Shown here piece by piece: positions 59,519 to 64,000 of a stretch of 64,000 bases of DNA. The DNA lies in assembly GCA_963989385.1 (NCBI GenBank), contig OZ022505.1, positions 59,771,737 to 59,835,736 of the forward strand, given 5' to 3'. The stretch's first letter is position 1; the number at the start of each line of letters is the position of its first letter. This stretch comes from Ctena decussata (taxonomy: Eukaryota; Mollusca; Bivalvia; Lucinida; Lucinidae). Below the pieces are notes generated by a model that saw only the letters and a list, made by a program, of their open reading frames with translations, made no database searches and was not told where the DNA came from. Made by a program: the position numbers and the translations under genes.

Positions 59519-59830
59519 TTTTGTCTTGCCAGCGACTCAAGCAGAAGCAAGACATATTTTTACCTTTCAGGTATTAGGGTCGAGTCGGGTAACTTCGGAC
59601 AGCGGGTAAATTCGGTCATACCATTGCAAACCATGAAAATCCAGATGAGACGGCTTATGATGAGCCGTCTCATCAGGATTTTCACTGTTTGCACAGTTAT
59701 TTTTGTTTTAATTTCAAACAACTGACTTATAAAGAAAACAATGTCATTGTCCGAATTTACCTGCTGTCCGAATTTACCCGACTTGACCCTGTTAGTGTCG
59801 GCAGTGTAAATTTTGTCAAGCTTTCAGATT
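59519..59830 (+). repeat. TGTCTC-family start relic, split by a MITE
   Basis: 'tgtcttgccagcgactcaag', 'cagaagcaagacat' and, after the MITE, 'gtcggcagtgtaaattttgt' correspond to the contiguous start of the family at 36491 and 45308. This shows the MITE inserted into an existing repeat. Confidence 0.55.
59576..59790. mobile_element. 215-bp MITE with nested palindrome
   Basis: The TIRs AGGGTCGAGTCGGGTAA and AGGGTCAAGTCGGGTAA (read inward from the right) run about 40 bp with few mismatches and contain a repeated TAAATTCGGACAGC motif. Inside, 59634-59685 is a second palindrome centred on GAGACGGCTTATGATGAGCC. No clear target duplication and no coding capacity. Confidence 0.8.
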
Positions 59831-59839
59831 TGGATGGGT

Positions 59840-60012
59840 GGATGTTTTACGTCCTTTTTAACAGTATTCCAATCATATCAAGGCGAAGGCAGGATGAAAG
59901 GCTGTGTGCATTGGAACTCTGTTTACAGTTGGAAAGGTTTCCACCCTAGTGTCTCGAATCTGAGACCGCTTGATCAGCAGACCAGCATTTAAGCTACTAG
60001 CTCTCAGGGCTC
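59840..60012 (-). mobile_element. tRNA-derived SINE, family S copy 5
   Basis: The minus strand starts GGAGCCCTGAGAGCTAGTAG. The B-box region is degraded (GGTCTCAGATTCGAG). The body 'cagcctttcatcctgccttc' and 'gattggaatactgttaaaaa' follows, with layout as in copies 1-4. Confidence 0.65.
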
Positions 60013-60340
60013 CGTCGCTTTACTTCGGGGCTGGAGATTGCGGGTTGGACTCCTGCGGATTGGAAGGGGCTTGTTCACAGGAAGTGATTACAAACGTCTA
60101 TGAAATGCAAACCGCGAATAGGAACGCGGGAAATAATTTTTTTACGCATTCATTGCATAATAATCCTATTTTTCTTTCGTGCTACGGAATTATGGCCTTT
60201 TTCAATCACCCGGACTGAAAAGTAAACAATAAATGAACCAACAAATTAAGCATTAAAATAATATATTAAGAAGTCTGCCATCTTCATTCAACCATTACAC
60301 GTAAATCAACAATGGGACAGGAAGTAACCAAGAGCTAATA
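60013..60340. other. Unannotated interval
   Basis: Nothing recognised. 'ggctggagattgcgggttgg' is locally GC-rich. Confidence 0.4.
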
Positions 60341-61015
60341 TCACAGTATCCGAACGCACTGTACCATCTCTTCCGGTTTTCATAGCGTCGAATCGAGAGT
60401 ACAAACATTCGCTTATAACCAGTGGTCGGAAATCATTGTGTTTTGAGATTTTATCCGGAATCTGTTGCGTCATTTGTGCTTATTCAGCTTTGGAAATGTA
60501 AAGAGGTAAGTTTAACATAATTTGCTCTTCGGTCTTTTACTTCATTGCCCTGTACAATGTCGTGTACGGGTGGATAGTAAACGGTACAGTATTCAAATTG
60601 CCCTTGGCATGATTCTAAAACCATTTTGAGCCTTTTCTTACATGTTTTATAAAAAATCTTTAAACCAAACGGAAGGCGTTATCAATCTACAGTTTGTTAA
60701 TTTTGATAATAGGATGATTGCTAGGTTTTGCACGACACAAACTCGTGTTAAATTATGCTGTTCGGAATAAAATTTCTGTGACGGCCATGAGTTTTTCATT
60801 GTACAGGGTAATAAAGTAAAAGACCGAAGAGCAAATTATATTAAACTTACCTCTTTACATTTTTCGAAGCTGAATAACTATAAGTGACGCAGCAGATTCC
60901 GGATAAAATCTCAAAACATAATGATTTCCGACTACCAGTTATAAGCGAATTTTGTTCTCTCGATTCATCGATATGAAAACCGGAAGAGATGGTACAGTGC
61001 GTTCGGATACTGTGA
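60341..61015. mobile_element. 675-bp foldback element with 219-bp arms
   Basis: The arms 60341-60559 and 60797-61015 are equal in length and nearly identical inverted copies around a 237-bp loop. The ends are TCACAGTATCCGAACGCACT and its inverse. ATA occurs on both sides (60338-60340 and 61016-61018); the alternative reading is a 5-bp AATAT with ends CACAG/CTGTG. No frame encodes a transposase. Confidence 0.85.
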
Positions 61016-61182
61016 ATATGCTATGCTACTTTAAGAAACAGGGTTCAATTTAAGACACACTGATGCCCGCATTAGCGGTACACTGCTCTAGGTATAGTGA
61101 ATGGAGCATTTTTGATAATTCTGGCATAAAGTTTTGCTACTTCATCACTTGATAAATACTCTTACTACCAAGTGGACACATG

Positions 61183-61303
61183 ACATCGTTCTAACGTCAA
61201 TGCGACGTAGTAGCACATGACGTCGGAATAAAGTCGTTCTGACGTCGATGAGACGTCAATACGTCGCATTGACGTTGGAAGGACGTCATGATCCTGCTGG
61301 GTA
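61183..61303. mobile_element. GACGTC-rich transposon end
   Basis: Eight ACGTC/GACGT motifs lie within about 100 bp, ending GACGTCATGATCCTGCTGGG. The end matches the 28696 segment. The opposite end ('acatgacatcgttctaacgt') is a degenerate inverse. Palindromic TGACGTCA-like motifs resemble CREB/ATF sites but are probably transposon subterminal repeats. Confidence 0.5.
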
Positions 61304-63075
61304 GTCAGCATGTACATTTTCAACTAATGTTTCAATTACACGTTGATACTCTAGGAGCCAAGTCAGCTAAAAAGTGAAAGAGGTGGCACCCTCTGCTATC
61401 CTTGGTTTGATTACGTTTTCTATTAGCCATAACCTTCTAAAAGGAGGTTTGATTGTTCTGCTCTCAAAATTTTATTGTCATGATGCTTTAATTCAGATGT
61501 GTTCCTAGGTACCCTATGGCTGAAATCAACACCATTCAGGCATGTATTGTTACATTGTTGTACTTCAGCGGAAGTCATGTTTTGCAGCAATGCCATTCTT
61601 TTCCTGCTCTAGAGATATCGTTTCAATACAGGTGCTACTAATTAGAGCCACAATGCATCAAAACGACTTTCCGCTTTATTTTTTGAGCATTTTTCTATAT
61701 GAATTTACCCCACCCACTTGAGAAACAGGTAGGCTAAATTGTTCAATGAGATAGCCCTCAATAATTTCGTCCATTAAATGGCATAGTGGTAGATTTAAAT
61801 GTCCATGAAAATAACAAAATATGTTCCACACTCAAAAGTGACTGGCAGGGTATTGTGTTTATATAAAACGATTCATGCTACCCCATGCTGAAAAAAGTCC
61901 AGAGAAATATAATATTTAAATGAAACATGTAAACAAACACCATTTTAGGTCAAACGCCTACTCTTTGCCCTAATAATACTTACCTGTAATTGTGGTCTGC
62001 AGGTATTCAGTTATAATACATAACACAGACTTTGGGCTGCAAGTTTATTTTACTACCCCATAGTAACGTCTTACTACTTGTCTTGTAACTTTACCTTTAC
62101 GGTGCTATTTCCAGTTTGGTATCGCGGGTTGGTTGTTGCACGGATAGAATCAATTCCTAAGCATTGCCTTTTACACTGTTTTATCTACTCTGACCCTTTC
62201 CTTTAAAAACTTTATATGAAATCGAAGATTAATAAAGATATTTTGCCTTATCGCATTTATTTACACCAAAGTAACGTATATAACAGGTTAAAAAGTAAGA
62301 GTTATTCTACTCAACTGCCACAAGTGTTAAGAGACGTGTGGCTAGAACGAAAAGCTCTCTCTCTTACTTCATCATGTTTAGGATCATTTGGGCTCATTCT
62401 GAATCAGTTTGGAAAAAGGAACTTAGCTCGAGCTGTTGCTAGGGGACATTGGCAGTGTAGCAACATTACATTACCGACCACACACTCAGCCAAACCGAGA
62501 TTAATGTAGTGTTTTCTCTGATGCATAACTTGGTTCTGGAGAACCTTCCTTTTTGGAATTAAGTTAAGCTTTTATCATTCCACCAGACTTTCAGGACATG
62601 CTTGACGATAATCTGAAAGCAAAGACCACCTGGGATAAAGAACAAAGCAGATTTGGTTTCATTGATTCTGTTCTTGAAAGTGCAGATGATATTGTTCAGC
62701 CATGGGTAATATGGCTATGGCATATTGTCATTACTTTCAGTTCATTATGATAATGACTTTTGAATCAAGTCAATGAAAAATCACTTATTTAAACTCCTGG
62801 TTTGGTAGTAAAAATGGTAACGTATACAACATTCAACAATAAAAGAGTTATCAGATTACCCTTTTACTGTTAAGAAGTTTTATATTTGTGCTCGAGTAAC
62901 CTGTAGCAGAAAGTAACACATCCTGAAGTAATCCTCAAAGGCAAAACATAAGGCTTCTGAATGTTAACATTACAGCAGTATAAGAGATTTAAATGTTTGA
63001 TATACCCATTTCATTGCTTCAAATTGCAATTGTTACTAACAAAACGTGTAACAGTAGCATAAGTACAGTTCTATA
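61304..63075. other. Unannotated interval
   Basis: No convincing gene. The frame 62216-62509 (97 codons) has no recognisable domain and begins inside AT-rich sequence, so it is left uncalled. No tRNA or clear repeat seen. Confidence 0.45.
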
Positions 63076-63470
63076 CAGTAAAAAGTATGCAAAGACCAGG
63101 AACTGAAACTAACCAGTGCCTAATTTGCATTGGTATTATGCCTGTTTTAGATGTTTTGCTTAAAACCGGTTATTTTCTGCACCTGGTAACCCGAGCATTA
63201 ATATGAGAAGCAAATGATAGGCAATGATCAGGAATTGATACAATCAGATCCCACATCCCGCCCTTAAACCAAAGGGAAAGAAGCACACACCACACAAATT
63301 AAAAAAAAGTTCACGAAAGACATGCACGGTAAACTGAATGAACAGCTCTTTCTCAAACAGGTGGTCATTCATCATCCCCAACTGAAAACAGCCAGAACAT
63401 ATATTTTTACCAACTTTATATTTTATATTACAAAACAAAACAGAAAGCAAAACGGGCAGCTATTCAGGGG
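63076..63470 (-). repeat. Relics of a LINE B-type 3' UTR
   Basis: 63079-63108 is nearly identical to LINE B's last 30 bp ('agtatgcaaagaccaggaac'). 63205-63270 is a more diverged copy ('caatgatcaggaattgatac', 'ccgcccttaaaccaaaggga') extending in LINE B order to about 63470. Coding sequence is absent. Confidence 0.6.
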
Positions 63471-64000
63471 ACCATATTGCTAGATGATGGTAAACAAGCC
63501 AACTTCTTAACAATAAAAGGGTTCCTTCTGAGAACTGAGGAACCTTCAATGCTTCATCTTATTGAATTTGCAAACAGAATATACCAATATCATCAAACAC
63601 CATAATACCTAATCTGACAACTCGTTTGCATTTAAATGTTGTATTCGTTACCTTTTTATTATCATAGAAATGAAAAAGTAAGTGAATTATCATTGACTCG
63701 ATTAATATAAGATCATTTTGATAATGTCATAATCATATCATCCTTGACCAGACAATATCATGTGCCTTTGCCAGGAATCTGCCATGTTCTTTCTCCCATG
63801 TGTTCCTTATTTCTAAATGATCTGCAAATATGTCATGGAAATAATTCTGTATTAATGTTAATGGACACACCTCAATGTTTTACTGCAGTTTGTTAGAATG
63901 GAAACGATATTTTCGACCTCCTATTTGCTTCTGTGGCTTATTTAACCTTCTTAGAATAAGGTTTACTTTTAACAGAAACACTTTTCTCCTAAAGAAGCAA
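63471..64000. other. Unannotated interval
   Basis: AT-rich, no gene or repeat recognised to the end of the window. Confidence 0.45.

Noticed and set aside
61183..61303. CREB/ATF enhancer
   Set aside because: The ACGTC density and matching terminus at 28696 fit transposon subterminal repeats better; no gene is nearby.
62216..62509. 97-codon open frame near the right end
   Set aside because: No recognisable motif and no sign of conservation; chance length.

Overview
The window is eukaryotic nuclear DNA, AT-rich and almost entirely repetitive. The repeat families point to a bivalve mollusc, probably a heterodont clam. I base this on remembered styles of bivalve repeats: elements opening with AGCTCACCTGAGC and closing with a reverse-complement copy, 'ggtcactaggtcaaa' tandem arrays, GATA-tailed LINEs and tRNA-headed SINEs. 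It is an inference, not a database match. I see no prokaryotic gene organisation, rRNA or CRISPR.

Layout. 1-1830: dispersed bivalve-type repeats. About 1831-27154: a 25-kb composite array in which (ATCT)n blocks, always in the same orientation, alternate with related 50-150 bp spacer modules. The array carries inserted transposons: LINE A (2251-5996), a dispersed repeat R1 (6716-7108), LINE B (10190-11280), a Tc1/mariner-type MITE (13875-14413), a 1.9-kb TIR element (16651-18556), a short retroinsert (20643-20773), a mariner-like relic (23923-25274), a hairpin-bearing TIR element (25285-25632) and a tRNA-derived SINE (26690-26965). The array ends at a T26-G16 homopolymer. 27200-32130: little recognisable except a second R1 copy, LINE D, a 63-nt perfect palindrome and a tandem repeat. 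32130-34815: decayed LINE C, split by a 731-bp TIR element that left no target-site duplication, followed by LINE E sitting against LINE C's GATA tail. 35921-37700: a TIR element and a tandem-repeat element.

The only convincing host-type gene is a 500-residue C2H2 zinc-finger ORF (38352-39854, + strand) with decayed fingers on both sides. From 40493 to the end there is a dense mosaic: six related SINEs, a 2.1-kb composite element (41164-43252), a tandem array of self-complementary 22-bp units (43880-44795), a 4.95-kb unit bounded by 550-bp inverted repeats (45431-50385) with self-complementary GTCGAC arrays inside, several foldback/MITE elements (54873, 58212, 59576, 60341), and a GACGTC-rich transposon end (61183).

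The genes do not form a pathway. What they share is history: reading frames of the LINEs and sister copies of the array act as natural empty sites, so several insertion junctions can be defined to the base and ordered in time. The most unusual items are the ATCT-punctuated array with its three sister blocks each hit by a different transposon, the TSD-less element in LINE C, and the two kinds of tandem arrays made of palindromic units.
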